Of a stretch of DNA of 64,000 nt, positions 15,992 through 24,995 are shown in pieces; the first letter of the stretch is position 1, and each line of letters begins with the position of its first letter. The stretch is from Ectopseudomonas composti. GTDB lineage: Bacteria > Pseudomonadota > Gammaproteobacteria > Pseudomonadales > Pseudomonadaceae. The notes below the pieces were generated by a model. That model did not search any database. It saw only the letters and a program-made list of their open reading frames with translations, and was not told the DNA's origin. The stretch covers positions 1 through 64,000 of the forward strand of contig NZ_FOWP01000010.1 in NCBI RefSeq assembly GCF_900115475.1. The letters run 5' to 3'. A program made the position numbers and the translations under genes.

Positions 15992-16801
15992 TCAGGGTTG
16001 TTCAGCGGGCACGGCGCCCGGCCAGTAGTGGCTGTCCGGCAGCGCGCGGGCGCCGAAGATCGCCTGGCCGACGCGCACCACCGTGGCGCCCTCCTCGATG
16101 GCGATCTCGAAATCCCCCGACATGCCCATCGACAGCGCCTCCAGCTCGACGCCAGATGGCGCGTCCTCGCGCAGTCGATCGCGCAGCTCACGCAGGCGCA
16201 CGAAGCACTGGCGCACCCGCTCGGCCTCGCTGGAGAACAGCGCCAGGGTCATCAGCCCGCGCACCCGCAGCGCGGAAAATGCCGGCAGTGCCTGGACGAA
16301 CGTCGCTACATCCTTCGGGGCGAGGCCGTACTTGCTCGCCTCGCCGGAGGTGTTGACCTGCACGAACACGTCCAGTGCACGGCCTTCGACCTGCAGGCGG
16401 CGATCCAGCGCCTCGGCCAGGCGCAGGCTATCCAGGGCTTGGAATTCCGTGGCGAAGCGCGCCACCAGCTTGGCCTTGTTGGTCTGCAGGTGACCGATCA
16501 CCGACCATTGCAAGTCGCCCAGGTCCTGCATGGACTGCCACTTGCCATGGGCCTCCTGCACCTTGTTCTCGCCGAGCATCCGGCAGCCGGCGGCATAGGC
16601 CAGGCGCAGGCTGGCCTCGGGCTTGGTCTTGCTCACCGGCAGCAGGCGCACCGTGGCCGGGTCGCGATCGACACGCCGGCAGGCCACCTCGATGCGCCGT
16701 TGTACATCGGCCAGGTTGTGGCGGAAATCTTCCACCGAGAGGGCCTCGGGGTAGCGACCGTGACGGTGGTGACGGGTGGAGGTGGGATGATCGACTGGCA
16801 T
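15992..16801 (-). CDS. yggS: YggS/PROSC-type PLP homeostasis protein
   Basis: A 269-aa alanine-racemase-like barrel protein that binds PLP and helps to regulate its level. LLPVSKTKP carries the PLP Lys (residue 58), followed by GENKVQEA, WSVIGHLQTNK, VFVQVNTSGEASKYG, LMTLAL and SMGMSGDFEIAIEEGATVVRVGQAIFG, all standard family motifs. An N-terminal extension of about 30 residues, with HHRHGR, exceeds the usual 230-aa length. The start overlaps the stop of the benE-like gene by one base (TGATG). A yggS copy within a catabolic-looking operon of PLP enzymes is unusual; the general copy normally sits with proC. Confidence 0.92.
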   Translation of the reverse strand: MPVDHPTSTRHHRHGRYPEALSVEDFRHNLADVQRRIEVACRRVDRDPATVRLLPVSKTKPEASLRLAYAAGCRMLGENKVQEAHGKWQSMQDLGDLQWSVIGHLQTNKAKLVARFATEFQALDSLRLAEALDRRLQVEGRALDVFVQVNTSGEASKYGLAPKDVATFVQALPAFSALRVRGLMTLALFSSEAERVRQCFVRLRELRDRLREDAPSGVELEALSMGMSGDFEIAIEEGATVVRVGQAIFGARALPDSHYWPGAVPAEQP

Positions 16802-18042
16802 CAGCTCACCCCCTTGTTCACCGGTAGCTCCGCCGCGCCGGTCTGCGCCGGGCGTGGTGACCACCGCCCATTGAGCACGGCATACGCCAGCAGCCCGATC
16901 ACCAGCCCCCAGAACGCACCGCCGATGCCCAGCAGATTGATGTTGGCGGCCGCCGCCAGGAAGGTGATCAGCGAGGCCTCGCGGGTTCGTGCATCGGCCA
17001 TGGCGCTGGCCAGGCTGCCGCCAATGGTGCCGAGCAATGCCAGGCCGGCCAGCGTGCTGATGAAGGTCGCTGGAAAGGCCATGAACACCGCTGCCAAGGT
17101 GACGCCGAATACGCCGACCAGGATGTACAGCCCCCCGGCGGCGATACCGGCGATCCAGCGTTTTGACGGGTCTTCGTGAGCCTCACGCCCGGTACAGATG
17201 GCCGCGGTGATTGCAGCAAGATTGAAGGCGTGCGAGCCAAATGGCGCCATCAACAGGGAACCGAGCCCAGTGATGGTGACGATGGGATTGGCGCTGGTGG
17301 TGAAGCCATCGTTGCGCAGCACCAGCATGCCGGGCATGTACTGCCCGGTCAGGGTGATCAGGAACAGTGGCAGCGCCACGCTCAGCAGGGCATTGAGGGA
17401 AAACGCCGGCAAGGTCAACACCGGCGCCGCCAGTGTCAGGCTCACTGCAGACAGGTCGACACGCGTCTGCAACAACAGAAAGGCCAGGCCCAACAGCAGG
17501 ATGCCGACCACGGCATAACGCGCGCTAAAACGCTTGAACACCAGATACACGATGATCAACAGCCCAGCCAGCAACGGGTCGAGGCTGACACTGGCGAACG
17601 CGCCGATGCCGAACTGCAGCAGGATGCCCGCCAGCAAGCCGGCCGACACCCCGTTCGGAATCAGGCGGATGACCCGCTCGAACCAACCCGACAGGCCCAG
17701 TAGGACGAATGCCGCCGCCGAGATCAGGTAGGCGCCCACGGCCTCGGCGTAAGGCGTGCTCGCCAGTGCCGTCACCAGAAATGCTGCGGCAGGCGTCGAC
17801 CAGGCGGTGATGATTGGCGCTCGAGCAATCCAGCTCAGAAAGATGCCCGTCACCCCCACACCAATGGAGATCGACCACACCCAGGAAGCCGTCAGCTCAG
17901 GGCTGAGACCGGCCACCTTGGCGGCCTGGAACACCAGAATGAAGGTGCCGCCGTAGTTGACGATGACCGAGATCAGCCCCGCCACGACGGGATGAGCGAG
18001 ATCGCCAAAACGGATAGACGAAGACAAAGGGTTGGCAGACAT
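16801..18042 (-). CDS. BenE-family transporter
   Basis: A 413-aa membrane protein of the benzoate:H+ symporter (BenE/YdcO) family, with about twelve helices; signatures are GGTFILVFQAAKVAGLS, APIITAWSTPAAAFL and PFGSHAFNLAAITAAICTG. Start at the ATG at 18042 (MSANPLSSS), with AGGAG 13 bases upstream; a GTG at 18090 is also open. First gene of the four-gene operon, divergent from the MocR regulator. Because the neighbours are amino-acid-type PLP enzymes and no aromatic-degradation gene is present, the cargo may not be benzoate. Confidence 0.88.
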   Translation of the reverse strand: MSANPLSSSIRFGDLAHPVVAGLISVIVNYGGTFILVFQAAKVAGLSPELTASWVWSISIGVGVTGIFLSWIARAPIITAWSTPAAAFLVTALASTPYAEAVGAYLISAAAFVLLGLSGWFERVIRLIPNGVSAGLLAGILLQFGIGAFASVSLDPLLAGLLIIVYLVFKRFSARYAVVGILLLGLAFLLLQTRVDLSAVSLTLAAPVLTLPAFSLNALLSVALPLFLITLTGQYMPGMLVLRNDGFTTSANPIVTITGLGSLLMAPFGSHAFNLAAITAAICTGREAHEDPSKRWIAGIAAGGLYILVGVFGVTLAAVFMAFPATFISTLAGLALLGTIGGSLASAMADARTREASLITFLAAAANINLLGIGGAFWGLVIGLLAYAVLNGRWSPRPAQTGAAELPVNKGVS

Positions 18043-18150
18043 GGCCTGACAAGGACTCCTGAAAGACTGGGGAGAAGGCTTGCGAGGCACCGTTATAGAC
18101 CTAGAATGGCCTGATTTATCCTACCACTTTCACCAAGAGACACCGACCAA

Positions 18151-19635
18151 TTGTTCAAACATGCCCAGCTCGAATCCGTCAAAGCCTGGATCGGCGACCC
18201 GGCGCATGGCGGCCAGCCCCTGCACTTGCGCGTGCAGCGGGCGATTCGCCAGTTGATCCTCGATGGCGTGCTCGATGTGGGCAAGCCATTGCCGGCATCA
18301 CGCGCCCTGGCCAAATCCCTGGAGGTATCGCGCGATACGGTCGAAGCGGCGTACGGCCAGTTGCATGCCGAAGGCTTCATCGAACGCCGCGTCGGCAGCG
18401 GCAGCTTCGTCTCGCCACGTACACAGCGCCTACCGGGGCGTGGCAAGGCCAGGCGCACGCCATCGCGCCAGGCACAGCCACGTCTCAGTCAACGCGGCGC
18501 TGCCATGTTCGCGAACGGTGGTGTGCGCGATTTTCTGATGCCACGCCCATTCGCTCCCGGCGTGCCGGAGACTCGCAACTTTCCCCTGCAGACCTGGGAA
18601 CGCCTGCAGCGCCAGGTACTCAAGGAACATGGCCACAGCGCTCTACTGCACAGCCCACCGCAAGGCGTGGAGGCACTGCGCCGCGCCATCGCCGATTACA
18701 TCAACCTCGAACGAGGCGCCAGTGCCACGGCAGAACGCGTACTGATCCTCACCAGCTCGCAGCAGGCGCTGACGCTATGCGCCACCGTGCTGCTCGATGC
18801 CGGTGAGCGCATCTTCATCGAAGACCCGGCCTACCACGGCGCGCGCAAAGCCTTCGAGGCGGCTGGCCTTGAGTGCGTACCGGTGCCGCTGGATGAGCAC
18901 GGCATGCAGGTGGAACGACTGAACCACGATGGCGAATCCGCCAGGGCGGTGTTCCTTACCCCGTCGCACCAGTTCCCGACGGGCGCGACGCTGGCGCTGG
19001 ATCGCCGCCTTGCCATCATCGAGTGGGCGCAGCGCCAGCAGGGCTGGATCATCGAAGACGACTACGACAGCGAATTCCACTACGCCGGCAAACCGACGGC
19101 CTGCGTGCAGGGGCTCGACCCCCACGAACGCACGATCTACATCGGCACCTTCACCAAGTCGCTGTTTCCCGGCCTGCGCATCGGCTACATGGTGCTGCCA
19201 TCCGTGCTAGTCGCACCGATGACCGTGGCCCGCACGCTGCTCGACGGGCACAGCGCGCCGATACCGCAGCTCACCCTCGCCCGCTTCATCGAGGGTGGTC
19301 ACTTCGGCGCACACATTCGCACCATGCGCGCCGTCTATGCTGAACGCCGCGATGTGCTGGCGCGCCTGGTGCGTGAGCATCTCGGTGAGTTCGTCGAAAC
19401 GCAGGTACCCGGCGGCGGCATGCAGATGCCCTGCACGTTCATCCGCGATATCGACGAAGACGAACTGGTGGCCGCCGCGCGACAGGCCGGAATCGACCTG
19501 CTCGGGCTGAGCGCCCTGCACGCCACCGAGCGTCGCATGTCCGGCTTCCTCATGGGCTTCGCCGCCCATGCACCACATGAGCTGGAACCTGCAGTGAAGA
19601 CGCTGGCCAACCTGCTACGTGACCTATGCCGCTAA
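18151..19635 (+). CDS. MocR/PdxR-type regulator (GntR HTH fused to aminotransferase fold)
   Basis: 494 aa. Residues 20-90 are a GntR winged helix (LHLRVQRAIRQLILDG, LPASRALAKSLEVSRDTVEAAYGQL, GFIERRVGSGSFV). Residues 150-490 are a class I aminotransferase-like domain with TSSQQALTLCA, TPSHQFPTG, EDDYDSEFHY and GTFTKSLFPGLRIGY, which includes the PLP Lys. MocR regulators sense PLP or a PLP-amino acid adduct. Translation appears to start at a TTG at 18151; the ribosome site is weak. Divergent from the benE-yggS-aminotransferase-glyA operon, so it is the likely regulator. Confidence 0.93.
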   Translation: MFKHAQLESVKAWIGDPAHGGQPLHLRVQRAIRQLILDGVLDVGKPLPASRALAKSLEVSRDTVEAAYGQLHAEGFIERRVGSGSFVSPRTQRLPGRGKARRTPSRQAQPRLSQRGAAMFANGGVRDFLMPRPFAPGVPETRNFPLQTWERLQRQVLKEHGHSALLHSPPQGVEALRRAIADYINLERGASATAERVLILTSSQQALTLCATVLLDAGERIFIEDPAYHGARKAFEAAGLECVPVPLDEHGMQVERLNHDGESARAVFLTPSHQFPTGATLALDRRLAIIEWAQRQQGWIIEDDYDSEFHYAGKPTACVQGLDPHERTIYIGTFTKSLFPGLRIGYMVLPSVLVAPMTVARTLLDGHSAPIPQLTLARFIEGGHFGAHIRTMRAVYAERRDVLARLVREHLGEFVETQVPGGGMQMPCTFIRDIDEDELVAAARQAGIDLLGLSALHATERRMSGFLMGFAAHAPHELEPAVKTLANLLRDLCR

Positions 19636-19740
19636 ATGAGCTAGCCCGCCCCCAAGCTGCTCCGAGAGCTCAGGGACTCAGATTACCTCTTGCCCTTCTC
19701 TGACGCGCTTCAGCTGCGACAACTCAATCTCAAGCCAGCT

Positions 19741-20865
19741 TCACGTGCGCGGCATGTTCTTGGTCACGCAGTGAATACCACCACCTCCTGCCGCAATCGG
19801 GTCGATGTTGACCTGCACCACGGTGCGCCCCGGATAGAGTTGGGTCAGCAGATCCTTGCAGTACTTGTCGGCAGCAGCGTCGCCGAACTGCGGGGCGATC
19901 ACCGCGCCGTTGATCGGCAGATAGTTGATATAGCCCGGCGCGAAATCCGGGTTGTTGCGGGTGTATACGTTGCTGCGCACCTTCAAGGGCGGCGGCAGGG
20001 TATGCACGGCCAGGCGGCGGCCATCGGCATCGGTGGCGTTTTTGAGAATCTCCAGGTGCGTGCGCGTCACCGCGTAGTCATAGGACTTGGGGTCGTTGTC
20101 GAGGTTGGCGATGATCACGCCCGGTCTTACGAAACGCGCATAGAAATCGACGTGTGCGTCGGTAATGTCCTTGTTCTTGATACCGGGCAGCCAGATGATC
20201 TTGCGCAGGCCGAGATTGGCCTTCAGCTCGGCCTCGATCTGCCCACGGCTCATGCCTGGATTGCGGTTGCCGTTGACCCAGCAGCTCTCGGTGATGATCG
20301 CCGTGCCATGGCCATCTACCTCGATGCCACCGCCCTCGCCCACCAGTTGGCTGGCCAGGTAGTTGACGTCCAGCTCGTAACTCAGGGCATCGGCCACTTT
20401 GCTGTCGCTACCGGCGCGCTGCTTGCCGCCCCAGCCATTGAAGTTGAAGTCGACCAGGCCGATACCGCCCTGGCCATCGACCACGAAACAGCCGCCATAG
20501 TCGCGCACCCAGACGTCGTCCAGCGGCAGCGTCAGGAAGTCGATATTGCTGGTGCCGCATTTGCTTCGGGCCTGGCTCAGTTGATTGGCGCGGCACAGAA
20601 CGGTCACAGGCTGATAGCGGGCGATGGTCTTGGCCAGCATGGCGATGCAATTGTTGACCGGCGCGGCGAAGTCTTCCCAGATTGCCGTGGAGGCGGCGAA
20701 GGCCAGGAACACGCGCTCCTGCGGGCCGTGCTCGTCCGGCATGTACCAACTGCTGGCCAGGGCTGCACGCGCGCGCTGTGCGTTCAGGCCAAGGCCCAGC
20801 GAAGCGACAGCGCCCAGCCCGGCGGCAGCCGTCAGTTGCTTGATGAAGTCTCGACGGGTCGACAT
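19741..20865 (-). CDS. Tat-exported agmatine deiminase homologue
   Basis: A 374-aa guanidine-modifying (agmatine deiminase) family protein with an N-terminal twin-arginine signal, STRRDFIKQLTAAAGLGAVASL, ending near ARA-AL at residue 34. Catalytic-site motifs persist: DDVWVRDYGG, EGGGIEVDGHGTAI, DITDAHVDFYARF and GGGGIHCVTKN with the nucleophilic Cys near the C-terminus. The enzyme would act in the periplasm. Start at 20865, where the Tat motif begins. Last of the aguA-aguB-binding protein operon, 28 bases after it. This matches A' of the P. aeruginosa agu2ABCA' locus. Confidence 0.88.
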   Translation of the reverse strand: MSTRRDFIKQLTAAAGLGAVASLGLGLNAQRARAALASSWYMPDEHGPQERVFLAFAASTAIWEDFAAPVNNCIAMLAKTIARYQPVTVLCRANQLSQARSKCGTSNIDFLTLPLDDVWVRDYGGCFVVDGQGGIGLVDFNFNGWGGKQRAGSDSKVADALSYELDVNYLASQLVGEGGGIEVDGHGTAIITESCWVNGNRNPGMSRGQIEAELKANLGLRKIIWLPGIKNKDITDAHVDFYARFVRPGVIIANLDNDPKSYDYAVTRTHLEILKNATDADGRRLAVHTLPPPLKVRSNVYTRNNPDFAPGYINYLPINGAVIAPQFGDAAADKYCKDLLTQLYPGRTVVQVNIDPIAAGGGGIHCVTKNMPRT

Positions 20866-20893
20866 GGTTGTACTCTCCTGCGAGTGAGGCGGC

Positions 20894-21985
20894 TCAGTGG
20901 CTGCGCGCTGTCTTGAAGTGATTCCACGCACGCACCCGTGCGCGCATGTCACGTTGGGGGATGTCCTTGCCGGGAATCAGCCGCGCATAGGTGGCCTCGT
21001 CGACATAGATGTCGGGGTTGTTGCGCATGTCGTCCGCGACCATCGGCCGGGCCTTGGCACTCGAGGTGGGATAGCCGGTGAAGTTGCTGATCGCCGCCAT
21101 GTTTTCCGCGCGCATGACGAAATTGATGAACGCGTAGGCGTACTCCGGGTGGCGGGCATCCACGGGGATGGCCATGGTGTCCATCCACACCGTGGTGCCC
21201 TCGCGCGGGACGTGGAAGCGAAAGTCCACGACGCTGCCGGCTCCGCTAGCGGCACGCTGCGCCTGGGTGACGTCGCCGCTGTAGCCGAGCGACAGGCACA
21301 GGTTGCCGTTGACCAGATCGGTGACCGGCTGCGACTGGAATTTGCGAATGTAGGGTTTGATCGCCAGCAGCAGCTCGGTGGCAGCTTTCAGGTCATCCGG
21401 CTTGGCGCTGCGAGGCGAGCGACCGAGGTAGTTGAGCACCACGGCCATGACTTCGTCCGGCGAGTCGATCATGGAGATGCCACAGTCGGCGAACTTCGCG
21501 GCGTTCTCCGGCTTGAACAGCAGATCCAGGCTGTTGACCGGCGCATCGCTCATGCGCTTGTCGATCATCGCCGCGTTGTAGGTGATGCCGATGCTGCCCC
21601 AGGTGTAGGGCACCGTTGCATGCCGCGAATAGGGGTATTGGGTTTGCAGTGCGAGCAGCCCCGGCTCGATGTCGGCCAAGTGCTCGAGTTTGCTCGAATC
21701 GAGCTTCTGCAGGGCTCCCGCGCGCATCAGCCGCTCGGCCACGGTGTCACCGGGAAAGATCAGGTCATAGCCGCTGCTGCCGGCCATCATCTTGGCCTCC
21801 AGCGTCTCGCTGCCCTCCATGACGTCGTAGATCACCCGGATGCCGGTCTCTTTGGTGAAGTTGGCCAACGTGTCTTCGGCGAAGTAGTCGGCCCAGTTGT
21901 ACAGACGCAACACCTTCTCGGCCGCCTGGGCCTGGATGCTGCAGAGCAGCAGAGTGCTGATGAGCAACGCGCTTCTGATCTTCAT
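20894..21985 (-). CDS. Polyamine-type periplasmic binding protein (PotF/SpuD-like)
   Basis: A 363-aa ABC-type solute-binding protein of the spermidine/putrescine class. It has a Sec signal peptide (LLISTLLLCSIQAQAA, cleavage near residue 22) and the family start EKVLRLYNWADYFAEDTLANF, then GYDLIFPGD and VPYTWGSIGITYN, with aromatic residues lining a polyamine site. No permease or ATPase genes accompany it, so it may deliver to a transporter encoded elsewhere or act as a sensor. It lies 2 bases after aguB, and corresponds by position to C of the agu2ABCA' locus. Confidence 0.9.
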   Translation of the reverse strand: MKIRSALLISTLLLCSIQAQAAEKVLRLYNWADYFAEDTLANFTKETGIRVIYDVMEGSETLEAKMMAGSSGYDLIFPGDTVAERLMRAGALQKLDSSKLEHLADIEPGLLALQTQYPYSRHATVPYTWGSIGITYNAAMIDKRMSDAPVNSLDLLFKPENAAKFADCGISMIDSPDEVMAVVLNYLGRSPRSAKPDDLKAATELLLAIKPYIRKFQSQPVTDLVNGNLCLSLGYSGDVTQAQRAASGAGSVVDFRFHVPREGTTVWMDTMAIPVDARHPEYAYAFINFVMRAENMAAISNFTGYPTSSAKARPMVADDMRNNPDIYVDEATYARLIPGKDIPQRDMRARVRAWNHFKTARSH

Positions 21986-21987
21986 CT

Positions 21988-22896
21988 TCAGACTCCTCGC
22001 GGGTTCCAGTGGCTATGGGTTTGGCGGCCATCGAGGCCCAGCAGCGGCCCGTACATTTCCGGGCGACGGTCGCGGTAGATGCCCCAGGTCAGGCGCTCTT
22101 CGCGCATCGCCACGAGGTCCAGTTCGGCCAACCATACGCCGCTGTCATCACGATCCGCCTCGGCCAGCAACTTGCCCTTGTGATCGGTGATGAACGACGA
22201 GCCGTAGAAGCTCATCTGCAAGGCCGGATCGGTGGTCGCCACCTCACGACCGATACGGTTGGCGGCGAGTACTGGGACGATATTCGCCGCTGCGTGGCCG
22301 CGTTGAGTCAGTTGCCAGTGGTCACGCGAGTCGAGTGACGCTGCGCCAGGCTCGGAACCGATGGCCGTTGGATAGAGCAGCACCTCGGCGCCCAGCAGCG
22401 CCAGGCAGCGCGCGGTCTCGGGAAACCACTGATCCCAGCAGATACCCACGCCGATGCGCCCCACGGCGGTGTCCCAGACACGGAAGCCGGTATCGCCGGG
22501 GCTGAAGTACTCCTTCTCCTGGTAGCCGATGGCGTTGGGGATATGGGTCTTGCGGTAGACGTCCAGCAGGCGACCATCGGCATCGGCTACCGCCAGGGAG
22601 TTGAAGTAAGCGTTGCCGGCTCGCTCAAACCAGGACAGCGGCAGCACCACGCCCAGCTCCCTGGCCAGGGCGGCGAACCGCTTGAGCAGCGGGCTGCTGG
22701 CGTATTCCTCGGCCAGCGCCAGGTGCTTGTGATCCTGCTCGATGCAGAAGTACGGCGTGGCAAACAGCTCCTGCAGGAGGATCAACCGCGCACCCCGGGA
22801 CGCCGCTTCGCGCACCAGGCGCTCGGCACGATCAAGGTTGGCCGGCAGATCCCAACTGCAGGCGAACTGGGTGGTGGCAACGATCAGCTTGCTCAT
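21988..22896 (-). CDS. aguB: N-carbamoylputrescine amidase
   Basis: A 302-aa nitrilase-superfamily enzyme that hydrolyses N-carbamoylputrescine to putrescine, CO2 and ammonia. The catalytic Glu is in ILLQELFATPYFC, the Lys in VYRKTHIPNAIGYQEKEYFSPG and the Cys in VGICWDQWFPE; the closing WGIYRDRRPEMYG is AguB-like. The ATG overlaps the stop of aguA by four bases, so deiminase and amidase are co-translated. Confidence 0.95.
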   Translation of the reverse strand: MSKLIVATTQFACSWDLPANLDRAERLVREAASRGARLILLQELFATPYFCIEQDHKHLALAEEYASSPLLKRFAALARELGVVLPLSWFERAGNAYFNSLAVADADGRLLDVYRKTHIPNAIGYQEKEYFSPGDTGFRVWDTAVGRIGVGICWDQWFPETARCLALLGAEVLLYPTAIGSEPGAASLDSRDHWQLTQRGHAAANIVPVLAANRIGREVATTDPALQMSFYGSSFITDHKGKLLAEADRDDSGVWLAELDLVAMREERLTWGIYRDRRPEMYGPLLGLDGRQTHSHWNPRGV

Positions 22897-23951
22897 CGTT
22901 TCGCCCCCTGCGGCCAGGCCGGTTGCTGCTGGGTGATACAGTGCACACCGCCGCCACCGTGGGCCAGTTGATTGATGCGCACCGGCACTACGTCGCGACC
23001 GAGGAACGCCAGGCGCAGGGTCGCGGCCGCCTCTTCGTCGGCCGCGATGCCGTAGGCCGGCATGATGATGGCGCCGTTGCAGATGTAGAAGTTGGTGTAC
23101 GAGGCGCAGAACACCTCGGCTTCGCTGTCCACGGCCTCGGTGGCTTCGAACAACTCCAGCAGCTCGAACTGACGCCCTTTGGCATCGCTGGCCAACTGCA
23201 GCGCGCGGCGGTTCTCGCGTACCACTTCGGCGTACACCGAACCCTGGTCACGCGTGGCATCGACCAGCAGCGCGCCGGGCCGCGCGAATGCGCAGACACC
23301 ATCGACATGGCCGTCGGTCATATCGCCGGTCACATAGTCCGGGTCGCCCGGCAGCCAGATGGTTTTCTTCACGCCTAGCAGGCGAGCGAAGATGTCCTCC
23401 ATCTCCTTCTTGCTCATACCGGGGTTGCGATTGGGGTTGAGCAACACCGACTCGGTGGTGATCAGGGTGCCCTCGCCGTCCACATGGATAGCGCCGCCTT
23501 CGTTCGAGAGTGGCGTGCCGAAGCAATCCAGGCCGAGGCCATTGAGGATGCGCCGCGCCAGGCTCTCGTCCAGCCCATGCTCGGACTTGCCACCCCAGGC
23601 ATTGAAGCGCCAGCTGACACCGGCCAGCCCCAGTTGCGGGTGACAGATGAAGCTCGGTCCGGAGTCGCGGCACCAGCTGTCGTCCACCGCCAGTTCGATC
23701 AGCTCGACATTGGCGCCGCACAACTCACGGGCGCGGTACGTAGCCGAGGGATCGACCACCATCTTCACTGGCTCGAAACGCGCGATGGTATTGGCCACTC
23801 GCGCAAAGTCGAGTTGTACGTCGGCCAGGGTCACGCCCCAAGCGGACTCCCACAGTGCCTGATTGTGCGGCCAGACCATCCAGGTAGCGGCGTGAGGAAC
23901 CCATTCGGCGGGCATGAACCAAGCATTCGAAGTTGCTGTGTGCTGTTGCAT
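22893..23951 (-). CDS. aguA: Agmatine deiminase
   Basis: A 352-aa cytosolic enzyme that turns agmatine into N-carbamoylputrescine and ammonia. It shows MPAEWVPHAATWMVWPHN, DDSWCRDSGPSF, NEGGAIHVDGEGTLITTE, DMTDGHVDGVCAF and HGGGGVHCITQQQPA, the last with the nucleophilic Cys. It has no signal peptide, unlike the family member at 19741. First gene of the operon; the 134-base gap to the divergent LysR gene holds the promoters. Confidence 0.95.
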   Translation of the reverse strand: MQQHTATSNAWFMPAEWVPHAATWMVWPHNQALWESAWGVTLADVQLDFARVANTIARFEPVKMVVDPSATYRARELCGANVELIELAVDDSWCRDSGPSFICHPQLGLAGVSWRFNAWGGKSEHGLDESLARRILNGLGLDCFGTPLSNEGGAIHVDGEGTLITTESVLLNPNRNPGMSKKEMEDIFARLLGVKKTIWLPGDPDYVTGDMTDGHVDGVCAFARPGALLVDATRDQGSVYAEVVRENRRALQLASDAKGRQFELLELFEATEAVDSEAEVFCASYTNFYICNGAIIMPAYGIAADEEAAATLRLAFLGRDVVPVRINQLAHGGGGVHCITQQQPAWPQGAKR

Positions 23952-24085
23952 ACAAGTGCCTTTCAGTTAAGCCTTTGTGATCACTGAAAACCGCCCATGC
24001 GGTAATGACTTGCATGCTAGGCCTGTAAAAATGGCGCAACAAACGATAGATTTTCCGCAAATCTGATTAGATAGGCTTATCAATC

Positions 24086-24940
24086 ATGCTCAAGCACTGG
24101 CCTCCCCTGAACGCCCTGCGCGGCTTCGAAGCCGCCGCCCGCCTGGGCAGCTTCCACAAGGCCGCTGAGGAACTGCACCTCACCCAATCGGCGATCAGCC
24201 AGCAGATCCGTAGCCTGGAAAGCTTCCTCGAACAGCCGCTGTTCTTCCGCACAGGGCGCAGCGTGGCGCTGACCGATGCCGGCTTCGACCTGCTCAGCAC
24301 CACGCAATCGCTGCTGCAGCAGCTGGCCGTGGGCATCCGCCGCCTGGAGCAGTACCGCAAGCCCAATCAGTTGGTGGTCAACAGCACGCCGGCCTTTGCC
24401 AGGCACTGGTTGGTGCCGCGCCTGGGCGAGTTTCACCGCCTGCACCCCGAGGTGGATCTGTGGCTGTTCACCAGCGACGAAGTACCGGACATGACCACCC
24501 AGACCATCGATATCGCCGTGCGCGATGACCTCAGCGCCCAGGCCGAGTGCAGTTTTCGCGTCCTGCTGGAAGATCGCCTCTACCCCGCCTGCCACCCGCG
24601 ACTGCTGGCAGCACCTGCAAGCGAGCGCACCACCCTGCATGGCGAGCGAGAAATGGACTGGAGCCACTGGCAGGTACAGGGCGGCGAAGACATCGGCCAG
24701 CGCAACCAGGGGCTGAATTTCTCCGACCCCGGGTTGCTGCTGGACGCCGCCAGCCAGGGCCTGGGCATCGCCCTGGTCAGCGAACTGCTGGCCAGCGACC
24801 TGCGCAGCCAGGAGCAACTGACGCCGCTGAGTGCACGCCAGGTCCGCGGCCCTCGCTGGGCCTGGCTGGTGCACCGCGACAGCGAGCACGACCCGTTGGC
24901 GCAGAGTTTCTGCCGTTGGCTGGAGCAGCGCCTGACCTGA
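24086..24940 (+). CDS. LysR-family regulator (GcvA-like)
   Basis: A 284-aa LysR protein with the GcvA-type opening LPPLNALRGFEAAARLGSFHKAAEELHLT, then SAISQQIRSLE, PLFFRTGRSVALTDAG and a C-terminal effector domain containing the IAVRDD-like motif of this branch. It is divergent from the agmatine operon, so it probably regulates it with agmatine or a derivative as effector. A strong terminator follows at 24953-24980. Confidence 0.92.
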   Translation: MLKHWPPLNALRGFEAAARLGSFHKAAEELHLTQSAISQQIRSLESFLEQPLFFRTGRSVALTDAGFDLLSTTQSLLQQLAVGIRRLEQYRKPNQLVVNSTPAFARHWLVPRLGEFHRLHPEVDLWLFTSDEVPDMTTQTIDIAVRDDLSAQAECSFRVLLEDRLYPACHPRLLAAPASERTTLHGEREMDWSHWQVQGGEDIGQRNQGLNFSDPGLLLDAASQGLGIALVSELLASDLRSQEQLTPLSARQVRGPRWAWLVHRDSEHDPLAQSFCRWLEQRLT

Positions 24941-24952
24941 CGGCGCAGAAAC

Positions 24953-24980
24953 GAAAACGCCACCCGAGGGTGGCGTTTTC
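24953..24980. terminator. Bidirectional terminator
   Basis: GAAAACGCCACC-CGAG-GGTGGCGTTTTC region: a 12-bp perfect stem with A-rich and T-rich flanks, so it works on both strands between the convergent LysR and fadD1 genes. Confidence 0.9.
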
Positions 24981-24995
24981 ATCAACTGGCTCGAA

